Assembly (NCBI GenBank): GCA_946886245.1
Contig: CAMPIF010000105.1
Coordinates: 1-10,710, forward strand
Reading direction: 5' to 3'
DNA: 10,710 bases
DNA from: Ectopseudomonas composti
Lineage (GTDB): Bacteria > Pseudomonadota > Gammaproteobacteria > Pseudomonadales > Pseudomonadaceae
In this document: positions 1-9,260 of the stretch, piece after piece
How the letters are laid out: the number at the start of each line of letters is the position of its first letter
Position numbering within the stretch: the stretch's first letter is position 1
Position numbers and translations under genes: made by a program
The notes under the pieces: model-generated
Seen by the model: the letters and a program-made list of their open reading frames with translations, nothing else
Databases searched by the model: none
Told to the model about the DNA's origin: nothing

Positions 1-150
1 CATCGAGTGCAGCGCGCCCTGCTCCAGCGCCTCACGCAACGGCTTGCCCGGCGCCAGTACATGCTCCTGGCCGACGTACTCGTCCAGGCTGGTAGCACGC
101 AACCGCGCAGCCAGAGGCTGCGCGACGGGTTGGCGACCGAACAGATCCAC
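1..150 (-). CDS. rarA: RarA/MgsA replication-associated AAA+ ATPase, N-terminal 50 codons (partial)
   Basis: The gene reads leftward and is cut by the left window edge, so only the N terminus is visible. It begins [18 protein letters not shown] and continues through [20 protein letters not shown], which matches the segment before the Walker A motif in RarA (MgsA), a clamp-loader-related AAA+ protein that acts at stalled replication forks. No ATPase motif lies inside the window. The start is GTG at 148-150. An AGGAG sits 7-8 nt upstream and overlaps the end of lolA, and only 3 bp separate the lolA stop from this start, so translation is probably coupled to lolA. Downstream of lolA is also the usual place for rarA in gammaproteobacteria. 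The full family length is about 440 residues. Identification rests on 50 residues plus synteny. Confidence 0.9.
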   Translation of the reverse strand, partial: MDLFGRQPVAQPLAARLRATSLDEYVGQEHVLAPGKPLREALEQGALHSM

Positions 151-153
151 GCC

Positions 154-780
154 TTACTCCTGGATGACGTCCGCGCCTTCCGGAATGTCGAAGGTGAACA
201 GGTGATCTTCGACCGGCTCGTTCATCTTCACATTGAGGAAAAGGATGTTGGTGCGCTGGCCGATGCTGTCGATCAGTTGCATGTCGTTGAGCACGCGATT
301 GCGGAACGACAGGCGCAGGCTGTCGAACAGGCTGTCCTTGGCCTTGGGCTTGAGAATGAAGTCGACCACGCTACCGCCTTCCTTGTAGTCGATCTCGAAG
401 TTTTCGCGGATCTGCGAGACATCGCCGGAGAGCAACAACGCCGGAGTGTGGGTCAGGCGCTGATCGAGCGTCTGAATGGTGACCTGCTCCAGGTCAGGAT
501 CGTACAGCCAGACCTTCTCGCCATTGGAAACCAGCAGTTGCTCCATGGGCTGGTCGGTGTGCCAACGGAACATGCCCGGACGCTTGAGCGCCAGTTGCCC
601 TGCGGTTTCCTGCAACTGAGTGCCGCTGGCATCGAGGGTCAGCTGAGAGAATCGCGCACTGATGGTTTGCGCCTGGCTGAGCAGCTCGCTCAAGCGCTTC
701 GTGGCCGCATCTTCATCAGCCTGGGCGGTCAGCAGGGTAAAGCTCAAAGCAGCCAGCATCAGCAGGCGAATAACACGCAT
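154..780 (-). CDS. lolA: Outer-membrane lipoprotein carrier protein LolA (periplasmic chaperone)
   Basis: The product is 208 residues, normal for LolA. The family protein takes mature lipoproteins released by the LolCDE transporter and carries them across the periplasm to LolB in the outer membrane. Residues 1-21 form a signal peptide: a basic start (MRVIR), a hydrophobic core and an AQA site with likely cleavage before Asp22. The mature part has the LolA hallmark [13 protein letters not shown] (about residues 66-78), followed by the strand-rich stretch [20 protein letters not shown] typical of the open beta-barrel that holds the acyl chains. The ATG at 778-780 has an AAGGGG about 6 nt upstream. 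lolA lies 125 bp after ftsK on the same strand and 3 bp before rarA, so the three may be cotranscribed. Nothing is truncated or odd. Confidence 0.96.
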   Translation of the reverse strand: MRVIRLLMLAALSFTLLTAQADEDAATKRLSELLSQAQTISARFSQLTLDASGTQLQETAGQLALKRPGMFRWHTDQPMEQLLVSNGEKVWLYDPDLEQVTIQTLDQRLTHTPALLLSGDVSQIRENFEIDYKEGGSVVDFILKPKAKDSLFDSLRLSFRNRVLNDMQLIDSIGQRTNILFLNVKMNEPVEDHLFTFDIPEGADVIQE

Positions 781-905
781 ATAAACCCCTTGAGTCCGTA
801 TGAGAATGGCGAGGCGACTCCGTACCTCGCACTGCTCGGCAGCACCCTGGCTGCCGTGAATCCTGTAGACCGCGAATTCAGCGGTTTATCCACGAGGCGT
901 AACAC
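781..905 (-). other. ftsK-lolA spacer with three inverted repeats
   Basis: This 125-bp spacer contains no ORF of its own. Three simple hairpins can be drawn, written here on the plus strand: ACCGC/GCGGT (869-873 with 881-885), just after the ftsK stop; CGGCAGC/GCTGCCG (837-843 with 850-856); and GCGAGG/CCTCGC (809-814 with 825-830), just upstream of lolA. None is followed by a U tract in the leftward direction, so they are not standard Rho-independent terminators. They could attenuate transcription, mark an mRNA processing site that gives ftsK and lolA different expression, or have no function. I could not place a convincing lolA promoter here. Confidence 0.45.
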
Positions 906-3308
906 TCAGTCACGGGATGAGCCGGGTGCAAGCACCTCGCGTGATCCGTTGGTATTCATCGAGCTGACCACGCCAGCCATTTCCATCGCCTCGATCATGC
1001 GTGCGGCGCGGTTGTAGCCGATCTTCAGCTTGCGCTGCACGGCAGAAATGGAAGCGCGACGGCTTTCCAGCACGAAGTTGACGGCTTCGTCGTACAGCGG
1101 GTCTTCCTCGCTGCCCTCACCGCCTTCACCACCGCCACCTTCGAAGCTGCCGCCACCCTCTTCGGCGCCGGCGAGAATGTCTTCGTTGTAATCCGGCGCA
1201 CCGCGCAGCTTCCAGGCTTCGACCACACGATGCACTTCATCGTCCGAGACGAAGGCGCCGTGAACACGAATGGGCAGGCTGGTACCCGGTGGCATGTAGA
1301 GCATGTCACCGTGGCCGAGCAACTGCTCGGCGCCACCCTGGTCGATGATGGTGCGCGAGTCGATCTTGCTCGACACCTGGAACGCCATGCGCGTCGGGAT
1401 GTTGGCCTTGATCAGACCGGTGATCACGTCAACCGAAGGGCGCTGGGTCGCGAGAATCAGGTGAATCCCCGCAGCCCGTGCTTTCTGCGCGATACGCGCG
1501 ATCAGCTCTTCGACCTTCTTGCCGACGATCATCATCATGTCGGCGAATTCGTCGACCACCACGACGATGGTCGGCAGAGGCTTGAGCAGCGGCGCTTCGT
1601 CGTCCATGTTTTCGCGACGGAACAGCGGATCGGACAACGGCTCGCCGGCCTCGATGGCATCCTTGACCTTGCGGTTGAAGCCCGCCAGGTTGCGCACGCC
1701 CATTTTCGACATCAGCTTGTAGCGCCGCTCCATCTCGGCAACGCTCCAACGCAGGGCGTTGGCCGCCTCCTTCATGTCGGTGACGACCGGGCAAAGCAGG
1801 TGCGGAATGCCTTCGTAGATCGACAACTCGAGCATTTTCGGGTCGATCATGATCAGTTTGGCGTCTTCCGGGCTCGACTTGAACAGAATCGACAGAATCA
1901 TCGCATTCACGCCCACCGACTTACCGGAACCGGTGGTGCCCGCCACCAGTAGGTGCGGCATCTTGGCCAGATCGGTGATCACCGGTTTACCGCCGATATC
2001 GTGCCCCAGCGCCAGGGTGACCGGCGACTTGGCATCGTCATATTCGGGCGTCGACAGCACTTCGGAGAAGCGCACGATCTGGCGGTTCTCGTTGGGAATC
2101 TCGATACCGACGGTGGTCTTGCCTGGAATGACCTCCACGACCCGCACACTGGTCACGGCCAGCGAACGCGCCAGGTCCTTGGCCAGGTTGGCAATGCGGC
2201 TGACCTTGACCCCGGCGGCCGGCTGAATTTCGTAGCGGGTGATCACCGGGCCAGGATGGATCGAGTCCACCGCGACCTCGACGCCAAACTCCTTGAGCTT
2301 GATTTCCAACAGGTGACCGACGCCCTTGAGCGATTCAGGCGAGTACTCGACCTTCTTGGCTTCCGCCGGGTCGAGCAGGGAAATCGGCGGCAAGGTACCT
2401 TCCACCGCGCTGTCGACGAACAGTGGCGCCTGCTTTTCCTTCTGCACGCGCTTGCTCGGCTCTGGCGCCTTGGCCACCGGCGGCGCGATTACCGGCGCAG
2501 GACGCTTCTCGCGCTCGCTCATGTGCTTGCTCAGCGACTCTTCGCGCTCGAGCAGGCGCTCCTTGACCTTGGCCTGCTCACGACGATCCGACACCACGGG
2601 CGCAGCCACCTCGGTGACCCGCTCGTCCAGCTCGCGCAACTGAATTTTCATCTGCTTGCGCTCGCTACGGGCATTCCACCAGCCGGTGATGGCGCCGTGG
2701 ATCAGCTCGATCAGATCGAGGGTGATCTTGCCGGTCAGGTCCATCACGCGGAACCAGGACAGGTCGGTGAATACGGTCAAACCGAACAGGAACAGCGCCA
2801 GGAACAACAGCGTACTACCCTGCACGTTCAGCGCATGCACGGCCAGATCGCCAAGGCTGGCACCGAGCATGCCGCCACCGGAGCCCTGCATGCCGGCATC
2901 CGCTGCGAAATGAATGTCGCCCAGCGCAGCGCCGGAAAGAATCAGGAATACCAGACCGATGCTGTGCCAGGAAAATAGCCAGCCGTTCCAGTGCCAGGGT
3001 TGATTGCGCGTGCGGAACACCTGCCAGGTCTTGGCGGCCAGCAGGAGTGGGAAGATGTAGGCGAAATAACCCAGCGCGCCGAACAGTGCACTGGAGAGCC
3101 AGGCGCCAATGCTGCCGCCGGCATTGATGATGCGCTCGACCTGCACACTGTTGTCCCACGCCGGGTCGGCGACGTTGTAGGTCAACAGTGCCATCAGCAG
3201 ATACAGGCACATCGCGCCCAGGGCGATCAATGCGCCTTCCTTCAGACGATACTGAAGCTTCTGACGCCAGTCGGTAATCTGGGTGGTGGAATTCTTCAAA
3301 ACAGCCAT
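906..3308 (-). CDS. ftsK: DNA translocase FtsK
   Basis: This septum-anchored ATP-driven motor pumps chromosome ends toward dif and activates XerCD recombination during division. The chosen product is 800 residues. The N terminus has four hydrophobic segments (about residues 24-46, 66-92, 110-130 and 164-182). A charged, Pro-rich linker (about 215-300) is much shorter than in E. coli FtsK. The RecA-like motor carries Walker A GTTGSGKS (457-464), Walker [11 protein letters not shown] (581-590) and [12 protein letters not shown] (620-631). A Gly/Glu-rich tether (713-735) leads to the gamma winged helix (about 736-800), which reads KOPS DNA and contacts XerD. The frame stays open to 3533, but the added residues look non-native. 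The ATG at 3306-3308 (MAVLKNS) has AAGGG about 8 nt upstream and directly precedes the conserved [17 protein letters not shown] start at 3332 (MDAPRAQE) is a weaker alternative. Confidence 0.96.
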   Translation of the reverse strand: MAVLKNSTTQITDWRQKLQYRLKEGALIALGAMCLYLLMALLTYNVADPAWDNSVQVERIINAGGSIGAWLSSALFGALGYFAYIFPLLLAAKTWQVFRTRNQPWHWNGWLFSWHSIGLVFLILSGAALGDIHFAADAGMQGSGGGMLGASLGDLAVHALNVQGSTLLFLALFLFGLTVFTDLSWFRVMDLTGKITLDLIELIHGAITGWWNARSERKQMKIQLRELDERVTEVAAPVVSDRREQAKVKERLLEREESLSKHMSEREKRPAPVIAPPVAKAPEPSKRVQKEKQAPLFVDSAVEGTLPPISLLDPAEAKKVEYSPESLKGVGHLLEIKLKEFGVEVAVDSIHPGPVITRYEIQPAAGVKVSRIANLAKDLARSLAVTSVRVVEVIPGKTTVGIEIPNENRQIVRFSEVLSTPEYDDAKSPVTLALGHDIGGKPVITDLAKMPHLLVAGTTGSGKSVGVNAMILSILFKSSPEDAKLIMIDPKMLELSIYEGIPHLLCPVVTDMKEAANALRWSVAEMERRYKLMSKMGVRNLAGFNRKVKDAIEAGEPLSDPLFRRENMDDEAPLLKPLPTIVVVVDEFADMMMIVGKKVEELIARIAQKARAAGIHLILATQRPSVDVITGLIKANIPTRMAFQVSSKIDSRTIIDQGGAEQLLGHGDMLYMPPGTSLPIRVHGAFVSDDEVHRVVEAWKLRGAPDYNEDILAGAEEGGGSFEGGGGEGGEGSEEDPLYDEAVNFVLESRRASISAVQRKLKIGYNRAARMIEAMEMAGVVSSMNTNGSREVLAPGSSRD

Positions 3309-3357
3309 TTCCTGCGCCCTTGGCGCGTCCATCTGAGGGTTAACCGCGAAGCGGCCT

Positions 3358-3387
3358 ATTGTAGGGCCAGCCTGACGCCCAGGCCAA
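3358..3387 (-). promoter_or_regulatory. Candidate sigma70 promoter for ftsK
   Basis: On the minus strand, a -35-like TTGGCC (3382-3387) and a -10-like TACAAT (3358-3363, five of six consensus bases) are separated by 18 bp. Transcription would begin near 3351, leaving a leader of about 43 nt before the chosen ftsK ATG. This is a match by eye only. The position in the ftsK/trxB divergent spacer supports it, and it also argues that the longer open frame reaching to 3533 is not translated. I did not find an equally good promoter for trxB in the same spacer. Confidence 0.45.
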
Positions 3388-3423
3388 TTGCCAAGCTCCC
3401 GCAGCCACCCCGCTTCGGTGTAG

Positions 3424-4452
<1,029 letters not shown>

Positions 4453-4458
4453 TGGACA

Positions 4459-4482
4459 AGGGCGAGCGCCAAGGCTCGCCCT
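4459..4482 (+). terminator. GC-rich hairpin after trxB (incomplete terminator or attenuator)
   Basis: A perfect 9-bp stem, AGGGCGAGC (4459-4467) with GCTCGCCCT (4474-4482), closes a 6-nt loop and begins 6 nt after the trxB stop. The following bases are C-rich (CCCCTCCTCC) rather than a T tract, so it lacks the second half of an intrinsic terminator. It may stabilise the 3' end of trxB mRNA or weaken readthrough into aat without separating the two genes fully. Confidence 0.5.
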
Positions 4483-4507
4483 CCCCTCCTCCGCTGGACA
4501 AGCGCAC

Positions 4508-5188
4508 ATGCTGACCTGGCTGCAACGTGACTCACTGCAGTTTCCGCCACTGGCAAAAGCCATGCGTGAACCCAACGGCCTGCTGGCTGCTGGCGGCGAC
4601 CTCAGCGCCGACCGCCTGATCAGCGCCTACCGCCACGGCTGCTTTCCCTGGTTTCAGGATGGCCAGCCGATTCTCTGGTGGTCGCCTGACCCGCGCACCG
4701 TTCTGCTTCCTGATGAGCTGCACGTTTCCCGAAGCCAGGCCAAACTGCTGCGCCAGCAGCGCTATCGCGTCACCTTCGACCAGAACTTTGCCGCCGTCAT
4801 ACAGGCCTGCGCCGAGCCCCGCACTTACGCCGACGACACCTGGATTACTTGCGACATGCAGGAGGCTTACCTGCAGCTGCACCAGCGCGGCATCGCCCAC
4901 TCCGTGGAAGTCTGGCACGGGGACGAACTGGTCGGCGGGCTTTACGGCCTGGCCATGGGCCAGCTGTTTTTCGGCGAATCCATGTTCAGCCGTGCCGACA
5001 ATGCCTCCAAGGTGGGTTTCGCCACGCTGGTCGGCAAGCTGCGAGACTGGGGCTTCGTCCTCATCGATTGCCAGATGCCCACGCAGCACCTGCACAGCTT
5101 CGGCGCCAGAGCCATACCGCGCGCCAGCTTCGCCGCGTATCTGCAGCGTCACCTCGATCTGCCCAACGGAGCAGACTGGCTCGCCTAG
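4508..5188 (+). CDS. aat: Leucyl/phenylalanyl-tRNA--protein transferase
   Basis: Aat moves Leu or Phe from aminoacyl-tRNA onto proteins with N-terminal Lys or Arg, turning them into N-degron substrates for ClpS-ClpAP. The 226 residues match the family length (about 230). The diagnostic [20 protein letters not shown] spans 44-63. FFGESMFS (155-162) contains Glu157, and [14 protein letters not shown] (187-200) contains Gln189; these correspond to the catalytic Glu156 and Gln188 of E. coli Aat. The ATG at 4508 ([14 protein letters not shown]) is chosen because the family begins there, although the ribosome-binding site is weak. The frame stays open upstream to 4316, but that part overlaps trxB and is out of its frame. 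aat lies 54 bp before ate, the second transferase gene. Confidence 0.96.
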   Translation: MLTWLQRDSLQFPPLAKAMREPNGLLAAGGDLSADRLISAYRHGCFPWFQDGQPILWWSPDPRTVLLPDELHVSRSQAKLLRQQRYRVTFDQNFAAVIQACAEPRTYADDTWITCDMQEAYLQLHQRGIAHSVEVWHGDELVGGLYGLAMGQLFFGESMFSRADNASKVGFATLVGKLRDWGFVLIDCQMPTQHLHSFGARAIPRASFAAYLQRHLDLPNGADWLA

Positions 5189-5242
5189 TCGATCTTCTCA
5201 GCCTGGCTTACACTCCTTGTCAGGCTTCTCAGAGACACCGCC

Positions 5243-5950
5243 ATGACCGAGCTGGCCCGCCTGAAGTTCTATGCCACTCAACCCCATCCATGCAGCTATC
5301 TGCCGGAAGAGCAGGCCACCACCCTGTTTCTCGACCCCAGTCAGCCCATGGATGTGCTGGTTTATGCGGAACTTTCGGAAATGGGCTTTCGCCGCAGCGG
5401 CGACCATCTCTACCGACCGCATTGCCAGCAGTGCAGCGCCTGCATTCCTGCGCGCATTCCTGCTGCACGCTTCACACCTAACCGCCAGCAGCGACGCATC
5501 CTCAAGCGCAATGAAGACATCGTCGTTCGCTGCGTGCGCCCGGCATTCACTGAAGAGTATTACGATCTCTACGTGGGCTATATCGAGCAGCGCCACGCTG
5601 ACGGTGACATGTATCCACCGAGCCGCGACCAGTTCTCGACCTTTCTGATTCGCGACCTGCCGTTCTCACGCTTCTATGAGTTTCGTCTGCAGGGCAGACT
5701 GGCCGCCATCGCAGTCACTGACGTTCTGCCAAACGGCCTGTCGGCGGTCTATACCTTCTATGACCCCACCGAAGAACGCCGCAGCCTGGGGCGATTCGCC
5801 ATCCTCTGGCAAATCGGCGAGAGCCAGCGCCTGGGGCTGGAGGCCGTCTACCTCGGCTACTGGATCAAGAATTGTCGCAAGATGAACTACAAGACCCAGT
5901 ACCGCCCCATCGAACTCTTCGTCAATCAGCGCTGGACACTGCTTACCTAG
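5243..5950 (+). CDS. ate: Aspartate/glutamate leucyltransferase (bacterial ATE family, Bpt)
   Basis: This enzyme (also called Bpt) transfers Leu from leucyl-tRNA to N-terminal Asp or Glu, adding acidic N termini to the ClpS/ClpAP degradation route. It has 235 residues. The N-terminal ATE domain includes PHPCSYLP (14-21, Cys17) and the cysteine cluster HCQQCSAC (60-67). The C-terminal GNAT-like domain has [20 protein letters not shown] and [21 protein letters not shown], all hallmarks of the family. Eukaryotic ATE1 usually attaches Arg, but the compact length and the gene context fit the bacterial leucyl type. The ATG at 5243 matches the family start ([20 protein letters not shown]), with only a weak AGAGA upstream. 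It sits between aat and infA on the same strand. Confidence 0.94.
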   Translation: MTELARLKFYATQPHPCSYLPEEQATTLFLDPSQPMDVLVYAELSEMGFRRSGDHLYRPHCQQCSACIPARIPAARFTPNRQQRRILKRNEDIVVRCVRPAFTEEYYDLYVGYIEQRHADGDMYPPSRDQFSTFLIRDLPFSRFYEFRLQGRLAAIAVTDVLPNGLSAVYTFYDPTEERRSLGRFAILWQIGESQRLGLEAVYLGYWIKNCRKMNYKTQYRPIELFVNQRWTLLT

Positions 5951-5990
5951 CCCCTCTGCCACCCCCAGCCAGCTCGACACTCCAAGCCAC

Positions 5991-6020
5991 TTGGCGCAGC
6001 CCCCTGTTTTCGGGCACAAT
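5991..6020 (+). promoter_or_regulatory. Candidate sigma70 promoter for infA
   Basis: TTGGCG (5991-5996) and CACAAT (6015-6020) are separated by 18 bp, each matching four of six consensus bases. Transcription would start about 60 nt upstream of the infA ATG. It lies in the 135-bp gap between ate and infA, where an independent promoter for a highly expressed initiation factor would be expected. The match is moderate and made by eye. Confidence 0.35.
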
Positions 6021-6085
6021 GCACGCCGCTTTTGCCTGGCGCCAGTTGCACCGGGCCATTTCCTGGATACCGAGGGCTTTACTGC

Positions 6086-6304
6086 ATGTCGAAAGAAGAC
6101 AGCTTCGAAATGGAAGGCACTGTCGTCGACACCCTGCCCAACACCATGTTCCGCGTGGAGTTGGAAAACGGGCACGTCGTTACCGCGCACATCTCCGGCA
6201 AGATGCGCAAGAACTACATCCGCATTCTCACTGGTGACAAGGTGCGCGTTGAGCTGACACCTTATGACTTGAGCAAGGGCCGCATCACCTACCGCGCCCG
6301 TTAA
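6086..6304 (+). CDS. infA: Translation initiation factor IF-1
   Basis: IF-1 binds the 30S A site and works with IF-2 and IF-3 in start-codon selection. The 72-residue product, [19 protein letters not shown] onward, is a single S1-type OB fold with the hallmark [19 protein letters not shown] (about 35-53) and the terminal [13 protein letters not shown]. The ATG at 6086 has a GAGGG about 9 nt upstream. The frame opens further upstream to 6032, but those residues (MPGASCTG and on) do not belong to IF-1. It is the last gene of the rightward group and is followed 11 bp after its stop by a strong bidirectional terminator. In E. coli a serine tRNA gene lies between clpA and infA. None is present in the 95-bp gap here. 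Confidence 0.98.
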
Positions 6305-6315
6305 GCCAAGCACCA

Positions 6316-6351
6316 AACGAAAACGCCCGGCATATGCCGGGCGTTTTCGTT
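6316..6351. terminator. Bidirectional intrinsic terminator between infA and clpA
   Basis: This is a perfect 36-nt palindrome: A-rich left arm, GC core GCCCGGCATATGCCGGGC (6324-6341), and a TTTT-containing right arm. Because the arms end in A/T runs, the RNA from either strand forms a GC-rich stem followed by U residues. It serves both infA (rightward) and clpA (leftward, stop at 6400-6402). Confidence 0.93.
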
Positions 6352-6399
6352 GGTTCACTGCAAGCCACCCGGGCTTTCAGCGAACCTGAGGCCATTCGA

Positions 6400-8670
6400 T
6401 CAGGCGACTTCTGCCGCCGTCTCGAACTCGAAGCTGGGCTCGCCATCCTTGACGTCGATGTGTACCACACCGCCATGCTCGGCCAGTTCGCCAAAGAGGA
6501 TCTCCTCTGCCAGCGGACGCTTGATCTTGTCCTGGATCAAACGCGCCATCGGCCGCGCGCCCATCATCACATCGTAACCACGCTCGGCCAGCCAGCCGCG
6601 CGCCGCATCGCTGACTTCCAGCGTGACGCGCTTGTCTTCCAGCTGCGCCTGCAGTTCGGTGAGGAACTTGTCGACGATGCTCTTGATGGTCTCGTGACTC
6701 AGGCGGCCGAACTGGATGATGGTGTCCAGGCGGTTGCGGAACTCCGGCGTGAAGCTCTTCTTGATGACTTCCATGGCATCAGTGGAGTGATCCTGCTGAG
6801 TGAAACCGATCGACGCACGCGAGGCGGTTTCCGCACCGGCGTTGGTGGTCATGATCAGGATCACGTTGCGGAAGTCCGCCTTGCGCCCGTTGTTGTCGGT
6901 CAGCGTGCCGTGGTCCATGACCTGCAGCAGCAGGTTGAAGACTTCCGGGTGCGCTTTCTCGATTTCATCGAGCAGCAATACGCAGTGCGGCTGCTTGGTG
7001 ATCGCCTCGGTCAGCAGGCCGCCCTGATCGAAACCAACGTAACCGGGCGGTGCACCGATCAGGCGCGACACGGTGTGGCGCTCCATGTACTCGGACATGT
7101 CGAAACGCACCAGCTCGATACCCATGGCCTTGGCCAACTGCCGTGCGGCCTCGGTCTTGCCCACACCAGTAGGACCGGCGAACAGGAAGGAGCCGACCGG
7201 CTTGTCCGGCGCCTTGAGGCCCGCACGCGACAGCTTGATCGCGGTTGCCAACGAGTCGATGGCGGCGTCCTGACCGAATACCGTTAGCTTGAGGTCGCGC
7301 TCCAGATTACGCAGCAGCTCCTTGTCGGAACTGGACACGTGCTTCGGCGGAATGCGCGCGATCTTGGCGACGATGTCCTCGACCTGCGCCACCTCGATAC
7401 GCGCCACACGCTTTTCTTCCGGCTGCAGGCGCTGGTAAGCCCCCGCCTCGTCGATCACGTCGATAGCCTTGTCCGGCATGTGGCGGTCGTTGATGTAGCG
7501 CGCAGCCAACTCGGCCGCTGCACGCAGGGCTTCGTCGCTGTATTCGATGTGATGGTGCTGCTCGAAGCGCGCCTTGAGCCCCCTGAGGATACCCACGGTA
7601 TCCTCCACGGAAGGCTCGACCACGTCGACTTTCTGGAAGCGCCGCGCCAGCGCGCGGTCCTTCTCGAAGATGCCGCGAAATTCCTGGAAGGTGGTCGAAC
7701 CTATGCAGCGAATCTCACCGGACGACAGCATCGGCTTGAGCAGGTTGGATGCATCCATCACCCCGCCCGACGCCGCACCCGCACCGATGATGGTGTGAAT
7801 CTCGTCGATGAAGAGGATGGCATGCGGCCTTTTGCGCAGCTCGTTGAGCAGCGCCTTGAAGCGCTTCTCGAAGTCGCCGCGGTACTTGGTACCGGCCAGC
7901 AATGCACCGAGATCCAGCGAATACACCACGCTATCAGCCAGCAGGTCAGGTACCTGCTCGTCGACGATGCGCTTGGCCAGGCCTTCGGCGATGGCAGTCT
8001 TGCCGACACCGGCCTCACCCACCAGCAGCGGGTTGTTCTTGCGCCGGCGAGCGAGAATCTGCGCAACGCGCTCGACCTCGTGCTCGCGGCCGACCAGCGG
8101 ATCGATACGCCCCTGACGAGCCAACTCATTGAGGTTGCTGGCGTAGGCATCCAGCGGATTACCGGAAGCGGAGGACTCGCCGCCCTCGTCATCCTGCATG
8201 TCCTGATCATTTTCGTGCTGATCGCCATGCCCAGGCACCTTGGAGATGCCGTGGGCGATGTAGTTGACCACATCGATGCGGGCCACGCTCTGCTGCTTGA
8301 GCAGGAACACGGCCTGGCTTTCCTGCTCGCTGAAGATCGCGACCAGCACGTTGGCGCCGGTCACTTCACGCTTGCCGGAGCTCTGCACATGGAATACCGC
8401 ACGCTGCAGGACGCGCTGGAAGCCAAGCGTTGGCTGCGTTTCGCGGTCTTCATCATGCTGAGGAATCAGCGGCGTGGTGGAGTCGATGAACTCCTGCAGA
8501 TCATGGCGCAGCTTGTCGAGGTTGGCCCCACAGGCCCTTAAAACGCTGGCCGCCGCTTCATTGTCCAACAAGGCGAGCAGCAGATGCTCGACCGTCATGA
8601 ATTCATGACGCTTGGCACGGGCCTCCTTGAAAGCCAGATTGAGGGTGACTTCGAGCTCTCGATTCAACAT
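6400..8670 (-). CDS. clpA: ATP-dependent Clp protease ATP-binding subunit ClpA
   Basis: ClpA is the hexameric AAA+ unfoldase of the ClpAP protease in the cytoplasm. It takes substrates directly or through ClpS and threads them into ClpP. The product has 756 residues (E. coli 758). The N domain (about 1-140, [20 protein letters not shown]) binds ClpS. An acidic linker (about 146-171) follows. D1 has Walker A GEAGVGKT (218-225), pore loop KYRG (262-265) and Walker B ILFIDE (285-290). D2 has Walker A GPTGVGKT (499-506), pore loop GYVG (543-546), Walker B VLLLDE (564-569) and sensor-2 GARP (704-707). The ClpP-docking loop is IGF (621-623), where E. coli ClpA has IGL. The ATG at 8668-8670 follows AGGTGA. 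clpA lies 29 bp after clpS on the same strand, a clear two-gene operon. Confidence 0.98.
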   Translation of the reverse strand: MLNRELEVTLNLAFKEARAKRHEFMTVEHLLLALLDNEAAASVLRACGANLDKLRHDLQEFIDSTTPLIPQHDEDRETQPTLGFQRVLQRAVFHVQSSGKREVTGANVLVAIFSEQESQAVFLLKQQSVARIDVVNYIAHGISKVPGHGDQHENDQDMQDDEGGESSASGNPLDAYASNLNELARQGRIDPLVGREHEVERVAQILARRRKNNPLLVGEAGVGKTAIAEGLAKRIVDEQVPDLLADSVVYSLDLGALLAGTKYRGDFEKRFKALLNELRKRPHAILFIDEIHTIIGAGAASGGVMDASNLLKPMLSSGEIRCIGSTTFQEFRGIFEKDRALARRFQKVDVVEPSVEDTVGILRGLKARFEQHHHIEYSDEALRAAAELAARYINDRHMPDKAIDVIDEAGAYQRLQPEEKRVARIEVAQVEDIVAKIARIPPKHVSSSDKELLRNLERDLKLTVFGQDAAIDSLATAIKLSRAGLKAPDKPVGSFLFAGPTGVGKTEAARQLAKAMGIELVRFDMSEYMERHTVSRLIGAPPGYVGFDQGGLLTEAITKQPHCVLLLDEIEKAHPEVFNLLLQVMDHGTLTDNNGRKADFRNVILIMTTNAGAETASRASIGFTQQDHSTDAMEVIKKSFTPEFRNRLDTIIQFGRLSHETIKSIVDKFLTELQAQLEDKRVTLEVSDAARGWLAERGYDVMMGARPMARLIQDKIKRPLAEEILFGELAEHGGVVHIDVKDGEPSFEFETAAEVA

Positions 8671-8699
8671 AGCTTCACCTCATACCCAAGTGGCCGGCG

Positions 8700-9062
8700 T
8701 TAACCGTCCTTCTCTATTTCACAGAGTAGCGGATGCTGGCACTCGCGCGCGTACTGGTTGACCTGCATTGCCTTGGTCTCCGCAATATCACGGGTGTACA
8801 CACCGCACACCGCACGCCCTTCTGTATGGACGGCCAGCATGATCTTGGTCGCCAGCTCCCGGTTCATGCCGAAAAACGTTTCGAGCACTTCGACGACGAA
8901 ATCCATCGGGGTGTAGTCGTCATTGAATAAGACCACCTTGTACATCGGTGGTGCCTGCAATGCTGGCTTGGATTCCTGAACAGCGATACCAGAGGAGTCA
9001 TCCTCATGCTCTGCCGGGTGATCCTGATTGAATGTTAGTCGAATCTGGCTACTTGCATGCAT
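8700..9062 (-). CDS. clpS: ATP-dependent Clp protease adaptor ClpS
   Basis: ClpS is the N-recognin. It holds substrates with N-terminal Leu, Phe, Tyr or Trp and hands them to ClpA. The product has 120 residues. A flexible N-terminal extension (about 1-38) precedes the core [20 protein letters not shown]. The pocket residues known from E. coli (Asn34, Asp35, Asp36, Met40, His66) appear here as Asn47, Asp48, Asp49, Met53 and His79, so the specificity pocket looks intact. The end [18 protein letters not shown] is typical. The ATG at 9060-9062 was picked by family similarity ([13 protein letters not shown]). It has no clear Shine-Dalgarno and sits inside the short palindrome GCATGCATGC (9055-9064). 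The next in-frame Met (residue 40) would remove the extension needed for delivery. Confidence 0.96.
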   Translation of the reverse strand: MHASSQIRLTFNQDHPAEHEDDSSGIAVQESKPALQAPPMYKVVLFNDDYTPMDFVVEVLETFFGMNRELATKIMLAVHTEGRAVCGVYTRDIAETKAMQVNQYARECQHPLLCEIEKDG

Positions 9063-9144
9063 GCTGAGATCAGAGGTTCAAGGCCGGGCGAACAGGGATG
9101 CTAGAGGGAGTTTGACTGAGTTCTCAGCCATCCGCCGTATAGCC

Positions 9145-9172
9145 TTGACTAACGGCAAAAGGGTGTTACAAC
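9145..9172 (+). promoter_or_regulatory. Candidate sigma70 promoter for cspD
   Basis: TTGACT (9145-9150, five of six) and TACAAC (9167-9172, four of six, preceded by TGT) are separated by 16 bp in the clpS/cspD divergent spacer. Transcription would begin near 9178-9180, giving a leader of about 115 nt that opens directly with the inverted repeat described next. The match is by eye; a stationary-phase sigma factor could use similar elements. Confidence 0.45.
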
Positions 9173-9178
9173 AAATGA

Positions 9179-9260
9179 ATACCCACTGGTGGGTATCAGG
9201 GATTCCACGCCTTCGCCCAGCCTGGTCGGTTATCGCGCGGAATCGAAGTGGATGATACCC
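9179..9260 (+). promoter_or_regulatory. cspD leader with competing stem-loops
   Basis: ATACCCAC (9179-9186) is perfectly complementary to GTGGGTAT (9189-9196). The overlapping segment GGGTATCA (9191-9198) is also perfectly complementary to TGATACCC (9253-9260). The second fold gains inner pairs GATTCC/GGAATC (9201-9206 with 9239-9244) and CGC/GCG (9208-9210 with 9235-9237). The two folds share the middle strand and cannot coexist. The first could alternatively be a protein-binding palindrome in DNA. The function is unknown. Confidence 0.4.

Noticed and set aside
7..1017. 336-codon plus-strand open frame covering rarA, lolA and the end of ftsK
   Set aside because: It crosses three well-supported genes and their spacers on the opposite strand and resembles no protein I know.
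1953..2978. 341-codon plus-strand open frame opposite ftsK, and a similar one at 1230-1952
   Set aside because: Both are His/Arg/Gln-rich mirror frames of ftsK without any family signature.
5194..5233. Direct repeat CTTCTCAG (5194-5201 and 5226-5233) in the aat-ate spacer
   Set aside because: An 8-nt repeat with no palindromic structure or match to a known operator is within what chance would give in this spacer.
6305..6399. Possible tRNA-Ser gene between infA and clpA, as in E. coli
   Set aside because: The 95-bp gap contains the palindromic terminator and no cloverleaf or T-arm consensus.
7339..8541. 400-codon plus-strand open frame opposite clpA
   Set aside because: It mirrors the clpA codon positions and has no recognisable motif. 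clpA on the other strand has every expected AAA+ motif across the same interval.
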